From Pullichristensenella sp963930055 (GTDB lineage: Bacteria > Bacillota > Clostridia > Christensenellales > Aristaeellaceae), in assembly GCA_963930055.1 (NCBI GenBank), contig CAWVKS010000008.1:620001-684000 (forward strand): a stretch of 64,000 nucleotides of DNA, given 5' to 3'. A program made the position numbers and the translations under genes. The notes below the pieces were generated by a model. It was not told where the DNA came from, did no database searches, and was given only the letters and a program-made list of their open reading frames with translations. This document shows, one piece after another, positions 27,659 to 36,140 of the stretch. Positions within the stretch are counted from its first letter, which is position 1, and each line of letters opens with the position of its first letter.

Positions 27659-27858
27659 CAGGATGTTGACAAAGTCAACAGACTGGCAGAGCGTTGAGAA
27701 AGCCTGCAAGCCAAGGAAGCAAACTTGCATCCAAGGGAGCTTACATGGACGTAAGTGACCGCAGGATGCAAGTGCAGCTGACGCAGGAAGCTAAAATTGC
27801 CACTGATTTTCATTTTATCAGGGCAATTTTTGCGGTTGTGGGCTTTGTCAGCGCTCTG
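27659..27858. mobile_element. 200-bp non-autonomous element, copy A
   Basis: A 200-bp sequence about 90% identical by eye to the reverse complement of 39597-39797. Its ends, CAGGATGTTGACAAAG and (inverted) CAGAGCGCTGACAAAG, resemble the CAG...TGACAAA ends of the IS1182-type element at 62427-63983. It has no plausible gene. Internal inverted repeats include GTTGAC-AAA-GTCAAC near one end, ACTTGCATCC/GGATGCAAGT in the middle, and AAAATTGCC/GGCAATTTT near the other end. Flanked by an exact 20-bp hairpin duplication. Confidence 0.85.
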
Positions 27859-27878
27859 AAAGCGCCTTCGGGCGCTTT
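27859..27878. terminator. Right copy of duplicated hairpin, terminator for both converging genes
   Basis: The same 20 bases as 27639-27658, followed by TTTC. Originally a single bidirectional terminator between the YbaK-type gene and bofA. Confidence 0.88.
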
Positions 27879-27880
27879 TT

Positions 27881-28147
27881 TCATAGCAGTATGTTGAGCA
27901 AGATCACCAGCACCGCGCCCGGCAGGCCGAGGAAGCCCACCGCCAGCGCCGTGAAGGGGTTGACCGCCACGTGCAGCCCCAGCAGGCCGCCGAAGGCGTT
28001 CACCAGCCACAGCGCCAGCGCGCCCAGCACGCCGCCCGCGGCCAGCCGCCAGACAAAGCGCATCGGCACGAGCAAAAGGTAGCCCACCAGGCACATAAGC
28101 CCCAGCCCGATGGCGAATGAGAGCACCATCTCCCATGGGATCCGCAT
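27881..28147 (-). CDS. bofA: BofA-family pro-sigmaK-processing inhibitor
   Basis: An 88-residue membrane protein with two or three hydrophobic segments and the BofA-type ending LGLHVAVNPFTALAVGFLGLPGAVLVILLNILL. In Bacillus BofA restrains the SpoIVFB protease that activates sigma K in the mother cell, so its presence points to a sporulating lineage. Start ATG 28147 is best placed eight bases after GGAGG; an ATG two codons earlier is too close to it. The stop is three bases from the terminator hairpin. Confidence 0.85.
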   Translation of the reverse strand: MRIPWEMVLSFAIGLGLMCLVGYLLLVPMRFVWRLAAGGVLGALALWLVNAFGGLLGLHVAVNPFTALAVGFLGLPGAVLVILLNILL

Positions 28148-28170
28148 GCGCATCACCTCCGCTGCGGCGG

Positions 28171-28206
28171 AAAAAGCCCCCGCACAGTGCCATACTATGC
28201 GGGGGC
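28171..28206 (-). terminator. Terminator of the MATE gene
   Basis: Leftward transcript: GCCCCCGCATAG...CTGTGCGGGGGC followed by TTTTTCC. Confidence 0.88.
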
Positions 28207-28225
28207 AGATCCTGTTCAGAACGGG

Positions 28226-29596
28226 TCAGGCGGCTTCGCGCGGCGTCCCGCGGCCCTCCGCCGTCAGCGCTCTCCAGTCGCGCCGGAAACGCAGCATGAC
28301 AAGGGCTGCCAGCGCGCCTGCCAGCACCGATGTGCCGGCAAAGTTGAGCCACAGCCCCGTCAGCCCCAGCGGCCAGAGCGCGGCGATCAGCAATACCGGG
28401 AAGATGAGCGCCGTGGAAAGGGAGATCAGCGTCGCCGCGCCGGCGCGTTCGATGGCCAGCATGAAACTCTGCGTGGCAAAGGAGAACCAGCGGGTCAGAT
28501 ACGTAAGGCTGAACAAGCGCAGGGCAAAGACAGTGTCGGCAATGGCCTCAGCGCTCACATCGTCCATGAATATGCGGGCGATGGGCTCAGGGATAAGGCT
28601 GATGACCAGCGCCGAGACGAGCGAGATGGCCGCCGCGGCGCGGAAGCAGCATGCTTCGATGGCCTTGACGCGGCCGAAGGCGCGCGCGCCCCAGTTGTAG
28701 CCCACGGCGGGCTGCAAAGAATCGCACATGCCGTACAGAAGCGGCTGTATAAAGCCCTCCACATACATCAAAACGCCGTAGATGGACACGGCGATCTCCC
28801 CGCCCAGCCGCACGAGCAGCACGTTCATGAGGATGGAGGTGATCCTGCCGGCAATGTTGTTGAGGAAGTTCGGCGCGCCGCTGAAAACGATCTTTTTGAT
28901 CATTGCCCAGCTGAAGCGCGGCTTCTGGAAGCGCAGCAGCATCCTGCCGCGGAAGAAGGGGACGTAGGCGACCACGGCGGTAACGGCCATGCCCAGGCAG
29001 GTGCCCAGCGCCGCCCCGGCAATGCCCAGCCGCAGGACCAGCAGGAAAAACGCCTCCAGCGCCACGCTGAGGATGGACATGAAGATATTGAGGAACATGC
29101 TTTCGCGCGTCTTGCCGCAGATGCGCAAAAAGTTGTCCACGGCAAAGACGATGGTGGTCACCGGCGAACAGAGGCCGTAGACGCGCAGATAGGAAACTGC
29201 CAAGGAGGCAAACTCGCCCTCCGCACCCATCAGCGCGATCATCAGCGGCGCGGCGGCGTAGATGGCCGCGCCCACGACGACGCCCGCCAGCACGATCAGT
29301 ATGCTGGCGCAGGTGAAGTAATTGCTGGCCTCCCCGTCCTCATGCCTGCCCAGGTGGATGGAGATGGGCACGGACGAACCCACGCCGATGAGGTCGGCGA
29401 GGGCGAAGTTGATGATGACAAACGGCATGGCCAGGTTGAGCGCCGCGAACGGCGTGCTGCCGAGAAACCGGCCGACGAACATGCCGTCGAAGAGCTGATA
29501 GAGGGCGGAAGCGAGCATGCTCACCGCGCCCGGCAGCGCCGCGAAGAAAAACAGCTTGCGCGGCGGGGTGTTGGTAAACAGTTCGTGCGAGTTCAT
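28226..29596 (-). CDS. MATE-family multidrug exporter
   Basis: A 456-residue, 12-helix exporter of the MATE superfamily. Visible are LPGAVSMLASALYQLFDGMFVGRFLGSTPFAALNLAMP, the PSxISMLV-like region of helix 1, and the second-half repeat FSGAPNFLNNIAGRITSILMNVLLVRLGGEIAVS. Start ATG 29596 (MNSHELFTN), preceded by AAGGGAC; a longer frame runs through the regulator gene and is not real. It starts 11 bp after the MarR gene, so its expression likely depends on that regulator. Confidence 0.92.
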   Translation of the reverse strand: MNSHELFTNTPPRKLFFFAALPGAVSMLASALYQLFDGMFVGRFLGSTPFAALNLAMPFVIINFALADLIGVGSSVPISIHLGRHEDGEASNYFTCASILIVLAGVVVGAAIYAAAPLMIALMGAEGEFASLAVSYLRVYGLCSPVTTIVFAVDNFLRICGKTRESMFLNIFMSILSVALEAFFLLVLRLGIAGAALGTCLGMAVTAVVAYVPFFRGRMLLRFQKPRFSWAMIKKIVFSGAPNFLNNIAGRITSILMNVLLVRLGGEIAVSIYGVLMYVEGFIQPLLYGMCDSLQPAVGYNWGARAFGRVKAIEACCFRAAAAISLVSALVISLIPEPIARIFMDDVSAEAIADTVFALRLFSLTYLTRWFSFATQSFMLAIERAGAATLISLSTALIFPVLLIAALWPLGLTGLWLNFAGTSVLAGALAALVMLRFRRDWRALTAEGRGTPREAA

Positions 29597-29606
29597 AAAG
29601 TCCCTT

Positions 29607-30056
29607 TCATTCCTTCGTTTGCTGCAAACAGGCCTCGTATTCCCGCCAGAGCGCCTCGGTAAAGTCCTCCACGGCGGAGACGAAGCCCGCGCCGTGTCTG
29701 GCAATGGTGCGCTCGGCGGCGGCGCGTTCGGCGGCGCAGAGGGCGGAGATCGCCTTTTCCGCGTAGGCGCGGCCTGCATCGGTCAGGCAGATGATCTTCT
29801 CGCGCCCCTCTCCGGCGCGCAGCGTCAAATGTCCCGCCGCCACCTGTTCCTTCACCACGGTGTTGATGGTGGTCTTGGGGATGAGCCAGTCCTGGCAAAT
29901 TTCCTTTTGCGAATGGGGCTTGCCGTCCGCGAGCGCGTAAAACAGCGCCAGCAGGTTTTCCGGTATCCCGGAATGGCGGGCAAAGTAGTAGTATGCGCCG
30001 TCCATGCGCGTGGTGGCGAGGATGAGCCGCCGCGCCAGTACAGATGGGTCTTCCAT
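29607..30056 (-). CDS. MarR-family transcriptional regulator
   Basis: A 149-residue winged-helix regulator: dimer helices at both ends and a central wHTH (FYALADGKPHSQKEICQDWLIPKTTINTVVKEQVAAGHLTLRAGEGREKIICLTDAG) with the conserved wing Arg/Asp residues. A 16-bp inverted repeat immediately upstream is the probable operator. It should autoregulate and control the adjacent exporter; the ligand is unknown. Confidence 0.92.
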   Translation of the reverse strand: MEDPSVLARRLILATTRMDGAYYYFARHSGIPENLLALFYALADGKPHSQKEICQDWLIPKTTINTVVKEQVAAGHLTLRAGEGREKIICLTDAGRAYAEKAISALCAAERAAAERTIARHGAGFVSAVEDFTEALWREYEACLQQTKE

Positions 30057-30076
30057 GGCAGTACCTCCCGATGAAA

Positions 30077-30113
30077 ATACGGAACCGTACTATATTTTAG
30101 TACGATTCCGTAT
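30077..30113 (-). promoter_or_regulatory. Putative MarR operator palindrome and promoter
   Basis: ATACGGAACCGTACTA (30077-30092) and TAGTACGATTCCGTAT (30098-30113) are inverted with one mismatch, around a five-base TATTT centre. On the leftward strand the core contains TATAGT, a possible -10, so repressor binding would occlude RNA polymerase. Confidence 0.78.
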
Positions 30114-30164
30114 CAAAGTCAACGAAGAAAAGCAAACTCTCCGTGAACTTCGGGAAAAATCCCC

Positions 30165-31187
30165 CTACAGCAACAGCATGGCGTCGCCGAAGGAGAAGAA
30201 GCGGTATTTTTCCCGCACAGCCTCCTCGTAGGCGGCCAGCGTACCCTCGCGGCTGTAGAAGGCGCTCACCAGCATCACCAGCGTCGATTCGGGCAGGTGG
30301 AAGTTGGTGATGAGCGCGTCCACCATCTTGAAACGGTAGCCGGGGGTGATGAATATGTTCGTCCAGCCGGATTTGGCCTGCAAAACGCCATCGTCCGTGG
30401 AAGCGCTCTCCAGCGTGCGCACGCTGGTGGTGCCCACGGCCACCACGCGGCCGCCCGCCGCGCGCGCGGCGTTGATAGCAGCGGCGGCTTCGGGGGTGAC
30501 TTCGTAGTACTCGGAGTGCATCTCATGCTCTTCAACGTCCTCCGCCTTCACGGGGCGGAAGGTGCCAAGCCCCACGTGCAGCAGCACCGGCACGATCTGA
30601 ACGCCCATTTCGCGGATCTTTTCCATCAGTTCCGGCGTGAAGTGCAGCCCGGCGGTGGGGGCGGCGGCGGAACCGTCGTGGCGGGCGTAGACGGTCTGGT
30701 AACGGTCGCGGTCCTCCAGCTTTTCGTGTATGTAGGGCGGCAGGGGCATCTCGCCCAGCTCGTCCAGCATCGCCTCCAGCGTGCCCTCGCAGACAAATTC
30801 CACGATGCGGCCGCCCGCGTCGGTCGTTTCCAGCATGCGCGCCGCCAGCTTGCCGCCGCCGAAGGTCACTTCCGCGCCGGGCTTGAGCCGTCGCCCCGGG
30901 CGCACCAGCGTTTCCCACTTTTTGGGGCCGAGCTGCTTGAGCAACAGCACCTCCGCCGCGCCGCCGCCGGCACGCTCGCCGATGAGCCGCGCGGGGATGA
31001 CGCGCGTGTCGTTGACCACCAGCACGTCGCCGGGGCGCAGGTAGTCCACGATGTCGTAAAAGTGCCTGTGCTCCAGACGGCCGTCTTTGCGGTGCACCAC
31101 CAGCATGCGGCTGTGGTCGCGCGGCTCCACCGGCGTCTGGGCGATCAGTTCCTCGGGCAGGTCGTAGTAAAAGTCATGCGTTTTCAT
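30165..31187 (-). CDS. queA: S-adenosylmethionine:tRNA ribosyltransferase-isomerase
   Basis: A 340-residue QueA, which transfers and isomerises the ribosyl part of SAM onto preQ1 in tRNA to make epoxyqueuosine. Hallmarks: FYYDLPEELIAQTPVEPRDHSRMLVVHR start, DVLVVNDTRVIPARL, RYQTVYARHDGSAAAPTAGLHFT and the C-terminal NFHLPESTLVMLVSAF. It overlaps the upstream M28 gene end by 14 bases and is the last gene of murJ-ruvB-M28-queA. RuvB next to QueA is a common bacterial arrangement. Confidence 0.97.
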   Translation of the reverse strand: MKTHDFYYDLPEELIAQTPVEPRDHSRMLVVHRKDGRLEHRHFYDIVDYLRPGDVLVVNDTRVIPARLIGERAGGGAAEVLLLKQLGPKKWETLVRPGRRLKPGAEVTFGGGKLAARMLETTDAGGRIVEFVCEGTLEAMLDELGEMPLPPYIHEKLEDRDRYQTVYARHDGSAAAPTAGLHFTPELMEKIREMGVQIVPVLLHVGLGTFRPVKAEDVEEHEMHSEYYEVTPEAAAAINAARAAGGRVVAVGTTSVRTLESASTDDGVLQAKSGWTNIFITPGYRFKMVDALITNFHLPESTLVMLVSAFYSREGTLAAYEEAVREKYRFFSFGDAMLLL

Positions 31188-32103
31188 GGTCTGTCAGCCG
31201 CAAAAGGCCCTCCACGATGTATTCGATGTTCTTTTCTTCCAAAATGGTGTCGCGCCGCGTGTGTATGCGGTCGATGACCGCGCCGAAAAAGCGCCGCCGC
31301 TTCAGCGTCGCCAGGGCCAGCGCCTTTGGAAAGCCCCACTGGTCGGAGGGGTAAAAGGCGCGGCGGGCGAACACGGGCGCGAGCGCCCCGGCGGGGAAGG
31401 CCGCCTGCGTGCGCGCCCATAATTCCTCGTCGGCGCGATAGCCCCGGTTGGGCGCGAGCAGGAGCATGTCCCCGTCGCCCACGCAGTCGAGGTTCACAAG
31501 CGGCCTGTCCGCCATCACACGCGCGTGGCGCTTGCGGAACAGCGTCGAGCCGATCAGCCCCACTTCCTCGTTGTCAAACAGCACCACGGCCACGCGGCCG
31601 CGCCGTTCCTTCGGCAGGCGGGAAAGCAGCGTCAGCAGCGCCACCACGCCGGAGGTGTTGTCGTTCATGGTGTGTCGGTTGGGTTTCCCGGCGATGACCA
31701 GCGCCGAGGCGAGCACGCCCAGCAATACGCCCACCGCCGCCGCCACGTCCGCCGGCGCGCCCAGCCAGGCGGTCAGAAAGGCGCCCAGCGCGGCGGGCAG
31801 CGCCAGCATCAGCATCAGCAAAAGCTGCATGAGTATGGACAGCGGTATGTTCAGCGGCGCGGCGAGGTTGGGGAAGGGAAGCACCGCGCAGGTGTCGTAA
31901 TGCGCGCCGAAGACGAACTCCGCCGTGGCAAGGTTGCCATAGACGAGGTTGACGTTCTCGATCAGCCCCTTCGCGCGCTCCTCGCGGAAAAACACGCCCT
32001 CCTTGCGCATCTCCGCCTTGACCAGCTCGCGGAAGGCGGCCTTTTGCGCCCTGCCCTTGCGCGTCTGATGGTCGCGGACGATGGCCGCGCACAGCGGCGT
32101 CAC
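31174..32103 (-). CDS. M28-family zinc peptidase with internal membrane segments
   Basis: A 309-residue protein with the co-catalytic zinc pattern of M28 aminopeptidases: FGAHYDTC, MNDNTSGVVALL, LFDNEEVGLIGS (catalytic and metal Glu), LDCVGDGD and a late HT in DRIHTRRD. Between the first His-Asp motif and the Asp of DNTSG lie two strongly hydrophobic stretches (roughly residues 88-112 and 118-138), so the peptidase domain appears split by two membrane helices. No signal peptide. It overlaps ruvB by four bases (ATGA). Substrate unknown. Confidence 0.85.
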   Translation of the reverse strand: MTPLCAAIVRDHQTRKGRAQKAAFRELVKAEMRKEGVFFREERAKGLIENVNLVYGNLATAEFVFGAHYDTCAVLPFPNLAAPLNIPLSILMQLLLMLMLALPAALGAFLTAWLGAPADVAAAVGVLLGVLASALVIAGKPNRHTMNDNTSGVVALLTLLSRLPKERRGRVAVVLFDNEEVGLIGSTLFRKRHARVMADRPLVNLDCVGDGDMLLLAPNRGYRADEELWARTQAAFPAGALAPVFARRAFYPSDQWGFPKALALATLKRRRFFGAVIDRIHTRRDTILEEKNIEYIVEGLLRLTDHENA

Positions 32104-33137
32104 AGCTCCATCCTCATCTGGTTCTCGTCGGCTTTCGGCGCGGGCGGGGTCAGCCCCAGATGCTCGTAGGCGGCGGGGGCGGCCACGCGGCCGCGCGGCG
32201 TGCGCATGATGAAGCCCAGCTGCAAAAAGTACGGCTCGTAGACGTCCTCGATGGTGGTGGCGTCCTCGCCGGTGGAGGCGGCCAGCGTGTCGAGCCCCAC
32301 CGGGCCGCCGCTGAATTTTTCGATCATCGTGCGCAAAAGCGTGCGGTCGGTGTGGTCGAGGCCCAGTTCGTCCACCTCGAGCATCTTCAGCGCCCGCCGC
32401 GCCACGTCGAGGGTAATCGTGCCTCCGCCCTCCACCTCGGCAAAGTCGCGCACGCGGCGCACCAGGCGGTTGGCGATGCGCGGCGTGCCCCGCGAGCGCC
32501 GGGCGATCTCCAAAGCGCCCTCCGTATCGCAGGGCACCTTGAGGATCTTCGCCGAGCGCAGCACGATCACGGACAGCTCCTCCGGCGTGTACAATTCCAG
32601 CCGGAAGTTGATGCCGAAGCGGTCGCGCAAAGGCGATGTGAGCATGCCCGCGCGCGTGGTCGCGCCGATGAGCGTGAATTTGGGAAGGTCGAGGCGGATG
32701 GAGCGCGCCGAAGGGCCCTTGCCGATCATGATGTCAAGGGCAAAGTCCTCCATCGCCGGGTAGAGCACTTCTTCCACCGTGTGGCTGAGGCGGTGGATCT
32801 CGTCGATGAAGAGCACGTCCCCGGCGCTCAGGTTGGTGAGTATGGAAGCCAGGTCGCCCGCGCGCTCAATGGCGGGGCCGCTGGTGATGCGTATGTTGTG
32901 CCCCATCTCCGCGGCGATGATGCCGGCCAGCGTCGTCTTGCCCAGACCGGGCGGGCCGTACAGCAGCAGATGGTCCAGCGGCTCGTGGCGGGCAATGGCG
33001 GCCTGCATGTACACGCTCAGGCTCTTTTTCAGTTTCTCCTGCCCGAAGTACTCCGCGAGCGTCCGCGGGCGCAGCGACACGTCCGCCTGTTCGTCCTCCT
33101 CGCGGAACCCCGTGGTGATCAGCCGTTCTTCGTCCAT
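32100..33137 (-). CDS. ruvB: Holliday junction branch-migration helicase RuvB
   Basis: About 345 residues. Walker A is LYGPPGLGKTTLA, Walker B FIDEIHRLSH, sensor 1 LIGATTRAG, arginine-finger region PLRDRFGI, and a winged-helix C-terminus (GYIMRTPRGRVA type: GFIMRTPRGRVAAP). ATGs at 33146, 33140 and 33137 are all possible; AAGG before them favours one of the last two. RuvA and RuvC are not in the window. The upstream murJ frame runs on through its first ~280 bases (see murJ). Confidence 0.97.
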   Translation of the reverse strand: MDEERLITTGFREEDEQADVSLRPRTLAEYFGQEKLKKSLSVYMQAAIARHEPLDHLLLYGPPGLGKTTLAGIIAAEMGHNIRITSGPAIERAGDLASILTNLSAGDVLFIDEIHRLSHTVEEVLYPAMEDFALDIMIGKGPSARSIRLDLPKFTLIGATTRAGMLTSPLRDRFGINFRLELYTPEELSVIVLRSAKILKVPCDTEGALEIARRSRGTPRIANRLVRRVRDFAEVEGGGTITLDVARRALKMLEVDELGLDHTDRTLLRTMIEKFSGGPVGLDTLAASTGEDATTIEDVYEPYFLQLGFIMRTPRGRVAAPAAYEHLGLTPPAPKADENQMRMEL

Positions 33138-34671
33138 CATTGGCATTTCCTTTCCTGCCGATAAATTCCTTCAGGGGCGTGATCTTCAGCGCCAGCGCCG
33201 CGAGCAGGTAAACGCCCATGCCCGCAAAGCCCATGGCCAGCACGCGCAGTATCGCCAACCCACGGGTCTGCGCTGCGGGCATCAGGCTGCCCACGCCCCA
33301 GGCCGCCAGCGCCGTAAGACCCGAGGCGAGGAGGATCTTCGCCATGTCGGGCAATATGCGCTTCATGCCCAGGCGGCGCATCCTGCGCCGCAGGAGATAA
33401 AACAGCGCCAGCATGCCGCCCGTGCCGGACACCGTGGTGGCCAGCGCCAGGCCGCGCACGCCCATCAGGCGGTGGAAGATGGTGTTCAAAATGACGTTGG
33501 CCACGACGATGCAGGCGGAGACATACATGGTCGTGCGCGTATCCTGCATGGCGTGGAACGTGCGGTTGAGCAGGTCGCGCAGGCCAAAGCCCAATACGCC
33601 GATGACGTAAAAGAGGAACACGCCCGCGGTGACGGCGGCGCTTTCAAGGTCAAACTGCCCGCCCAGGTACAGCGCCTTGATGACGTCCTGATTGCCCACG
33701 GCGCAGATGGCGATGATGGGCGTCATCACCATGGCGATGGTCACGGTGGAGCGCCGCACGATCTCCAGAATGCCGCGGCGGTTGTTCTCCGCCACCATGC
33801 GGCTCATGCGCGAGAACATGATCGTCGTTAGCGGCACGATGACCACGCCCGTGAGCAATGTAATGACCTTGTAGCCGTAGGAGAGGGCGGACACGTCGCC
33901 GGCGTTGCCGTAGGAGGCGCGCCACTGGTCCACCATGTGGTTCAACTCGCTTACCGCCATGGACAGCATCGCCGGCCCCGCCAGCGCCATCAGGCGGCGG
34001 AAGCGCCTGTCACGGAAGTTGACCACCAGGCGGTAGTCAAACCAGCCGCGCATAAACGGCACCAGCACCAGCGTCTGCAAAACGTTGGCGACGAACACGC
34101 CCCAGGCCAGCGCCCGCACGCCGTACGTGCGCGCGAACAGCGCCGCGGCGCAGATGATGGCGAAGCTGAGGGGGAAGCCGGTGATCTGTGCGGCGATGTA
34201 CTTCTCCTGCGCGTTCAGGAGGCTGGACAGCGAGATGGAGGTGATGTTGAACGCCAGCGTCAATACCATCACGCGCACGAGCTCCGCCGTCAACTGCGCC
34301 TTCCACGGCTCGTAGCCGGAATAGACAAGGCGCACCAGCGGCCCGGCCAAAAGCAGCATCAGAACCGTCACGCCCAGCGCGATCAGCGCCAGTATGTTGA
34401 TGGCGTTGCTGGCAAAGCGGTCGGCGCGCGCAAGCCCCTTGCGGGCGCGCGCCTCGGTATACATGGGCACCAGCGTGGAGGTGATGCAGGAATTGAGCAG
34501 CAGCACCGGGATATAAAACAGCGCGTAGGCGGCCACATAGGCGTCGTATTCCGGCTGCGTGCCAAAATAGTGCGCCGCCACCATCTCGCGCAGGAAGCCG
34601 ACCGCCTTGCTGGCGATGATGACCAGCGTGACCAGCATGGTCGTCTGCAAAAGCCTGTCCTTGCGAGCCAA
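32866..34671 (-). CDS. murJ: Lipid II flippase MurJ, with an overlong 3' reading frame
   Basis: A MurJ/MviN protein with about 14 membrane segments that flips lipid II for peptidoglycan synthesis. The start is TTG 34671 (read as Met-ARKDRLLQTTMLVTLVIIASKAVGFLREM), with AAGGTGA six bases upstream, matching family N-termini; an ATG 15 codons earlier is less likely. Recognisable MurJ ends near TPLKEFIGRKG at about 33148, but no stop follows and the frame continues ~93 residues inside ruvB, with a composition typical of an antisense-like shadow frame. A one-base indel near 33140-33165 (a GGAAAGGAAA run) would give a normal stop (TGA) overlapping the ruvB start. Either a sequencing indel, a true frameshift or a genuine long tail. 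Confidence 0.88.
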   Translation of the reverse strand: MARKDRLLQTTMLVTLVIIASKAVGFLREMVAAHYFGTQPEYDAYVAAYALFYIPVLLLNSCITSTLVPMYTEARARKGLARADRFASNAINILALIALGVTVLMLLLAGPLVRLVYSGYEPWKAQLTAELVRVMVLTLAFNITSISLSSLLNAQEKYIAAQITGFPLSFAIICAAALFARTYGVRALAWGVFVANVLQTLVLVPFMRGWFDYRLVVNFRDRRFRRLMALAGPAMLSMAVSELNHMVDQWRASYGNAGDVSALSYGYKVITLLTGVVIVPLTTIMFSRMSRMVAENNRRGILEIVRRSTVTIAMVMTPIIAICAVGNQDVIKALYLGGQFDLESAAVTAGVFLFYVIGVLGFGLRDLLNRTFHAMQDTRTTMYVSACIVVANVILNTIFHRLMGVRGLALATTVSGTGGMLALFYLLRRRMRRLGMKRILPDMAKILLASGLTALAAWGVGSLMPAAQTRGLAILRVLAMGFAGMGVYLLAALALKITPLKEFIGRKGNANDGRRTADHHGVPRGGRTGGRVAAPADARGVLRAGETEKEPERVHAGRHCPPRAAGPSAAVRPARSGQDDAGRHHRRGDGAQHTHHQRPRH

Positions 34672-34756
34672 ATCTTCACCTTCTTTGTCCTGGAACGCGC
34701 GGGCGGCAAAGCCCATCGTTTTCCATGATATAGTATAGCATAGCCGGGAAAAAAAT

Positions 34757-34779
34757 TAAACCCCTGTAGAAGGGGTTTA
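34757..34779 (-). terminator. Terminator of the PHP-domain gene
   Basis: TAAACCCCT and AGGGGTTTA form a nine-pair stem around GTAGA; the leftward transcript then reads ATTTTTTTCC. The murJ -10 (TATACT, 34732-34737) follows immediately. Confidence 0.85.
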
Positions 34780-34800
34780 ACTTGGCGTTCGCGTTGCGGG

Positions 34801-36063
34801 TCACAGCTTGCGCCCCTGCAGGGCGAACACGCCCACGCGCTCGGCCAGGCCCGGCCATTTTTTCACGCTCTCGGCGCTGAACAGGCCGTTTTGCGGATCG
34901 ACCGTGGCGCGCCATTCGTGGGCGATGAGCGCCCAGGTGGAATCCACCAGGTTGCGGTAGGCCGGGTCGCGCTGCGCCTCGCAGACGAAGGGCTGGCGCG
35001 GGGAATTGATGTCCTCGCCGCTGATTTGGAACAGCTCGTATTCTTCGCACAGGGCGCGCAGCCGCTCCAACTGGGCGCGCGTGTTGCGCGAGGGCATGTA
35101 GGTCACGGCCCTGAAGCCCAATTCCTTGATGTAGGGGATGAGCTCGTCCAGGTAATCGTCCTCAAACTTCTGGGCGCGCTTGTCGCCGGTGACGGAGGAG
35201 CCCACGTCGCCCAAATAGGCGTAGGCGGAGATGGCGCCGATCTCGTTGCACAGATCCAGCGCCTCGCGCACGTCGGGCAGCTCGTCTGTGGCGTCCACGT
35301 AAAACTTGCCGATCAGGTCGCTCTTTACCCAGCCGAGCAGGTCGTAGAGCACATGGGGGTTGTCCTTTTCCAGCAGGTAGCTTTCCACCCTGGCGGAAAG
35401 CGGCAGCTTCAATTCGTTTTTGATGAACGCCACCAGCCGTTCGCCGCCGCCCACCACCTCCAGCATGCGCCGGGAGAGCGCGCAGGCCAGGTGCCGCTCG
35501 GTGACGGTGCCGCCCAGGGCGTAGTTGGAAAGGGGCAGCACGTCCTTGTCAAAGTCGATGGCCACGCCGTACCTGGCCATCAGGCCGTTCACGCCCTCGA
35601 CCATCTTGCGGTTGCGCGCGTTGCGCTTTTCGCGGTAGGGGGCGAAGCGGTCGTTGAGCTCGCCGGCGCGGTCGTGCGGCACGCCGTGCATGGCCATGTA
35701 GGCCACGCCATCCTGGTCGGGGTTGTTGATGCGCCGGCCGGCGAAGGGCGTGTTTTTGAAGTTCACGCGGCACTCCATGCCGATGGTGGCCGCCATGCCG
35801 GCAATGGCCGCGGCCTGCAAAAACTCCTGCGCGCCGGCGATGGAATCGTGATCCATCAGCCCGCAGGTGCCAAGCCCCGCCATGCGCGCGAAATAGACCG
35901 CCGCCGTGGGGGAATAGGGGGAGAAGGAATAGGTGGTATGGATATGGTTGTTCACGTCGTCGCCGGTGGGGGGCAGCGTCTCCTCCTTGAGGAGCTTCTG
36001 CAGGTTCACCAGCGCGCTGTCACAGTTCAAAAGGGCGAGCAGCTCATCCCGGGTCTTTGCCAT
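34801..36063 (-). CDS. PHP-domain phosphoesterase-like protein
   Basis: A 420-residue protein. The N-terminal PHP metal motifs are NNHIHTTYSFSPYSP (HxH) and CGLMDHDSIAGA, then GMECRVNF; a late HEW stretch may supply another ligand. The long central insertion (residues ~120-250) is not one I recognise. It is related to the PHP domains of polymerase III and histidinol phosphatase; substrate unknown. Start ATG 36063 with AAGGAGTG upstream. Its promoter lies inside the 3' end of the next PHP gene. Confidence 0.8.
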   Translation of the reverse strand: MAKTRDELLALLNCDSALVNLQKLLKEETLPPTGDDVNNHIHTTYSFSPYSPTAAVYFARMAGLGTCGLMDHDSIAGAQEFLQAAAIAGMAATIGMECRVNFKNTPFAGRRINNPDQDGVAYMAMHGVPHDRAGELNDRFAPYREKRNARNRKMVEGVNGLMARYGVAIDFDKDVLPLSNYALGGTVTERHLACALSRRMLEVVGGGERLVAFIKNELKLPLSARVESYLLEKDNPHVLYDLLGWVKSDLIGKFYVDATDELPDVREALDLCNEIGAISAYAYLGDVGSSVTGDKRAQKFEDDYLDELIPYIKELGFRAVTYMPSRNTRAQLERLRALCEEYELFQISGEDINSPRQPFVCEAQRDPAYRNLVDSTWALIAHEWRATVDPQNGLFSAESVKKWPGLAERVGVFALQGRKL

Positions 36064-36111
36064 GATCGACACTCCTTTTCGTCGCGGTCCCAGTCGCAGT
36101 CTCACGCTTCT

Positions 36112-36140
36112 ATTGTATCATGTTGCGCCCAACAATTCAA
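36112..36140 (-). promoter_or_regulatory. Promoter of the PHP-domain gene
   Basis: Leftward: TTGAAT (36135-36140), 17 bp, TACAAT (36112-36117). Confidence 0.68.
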
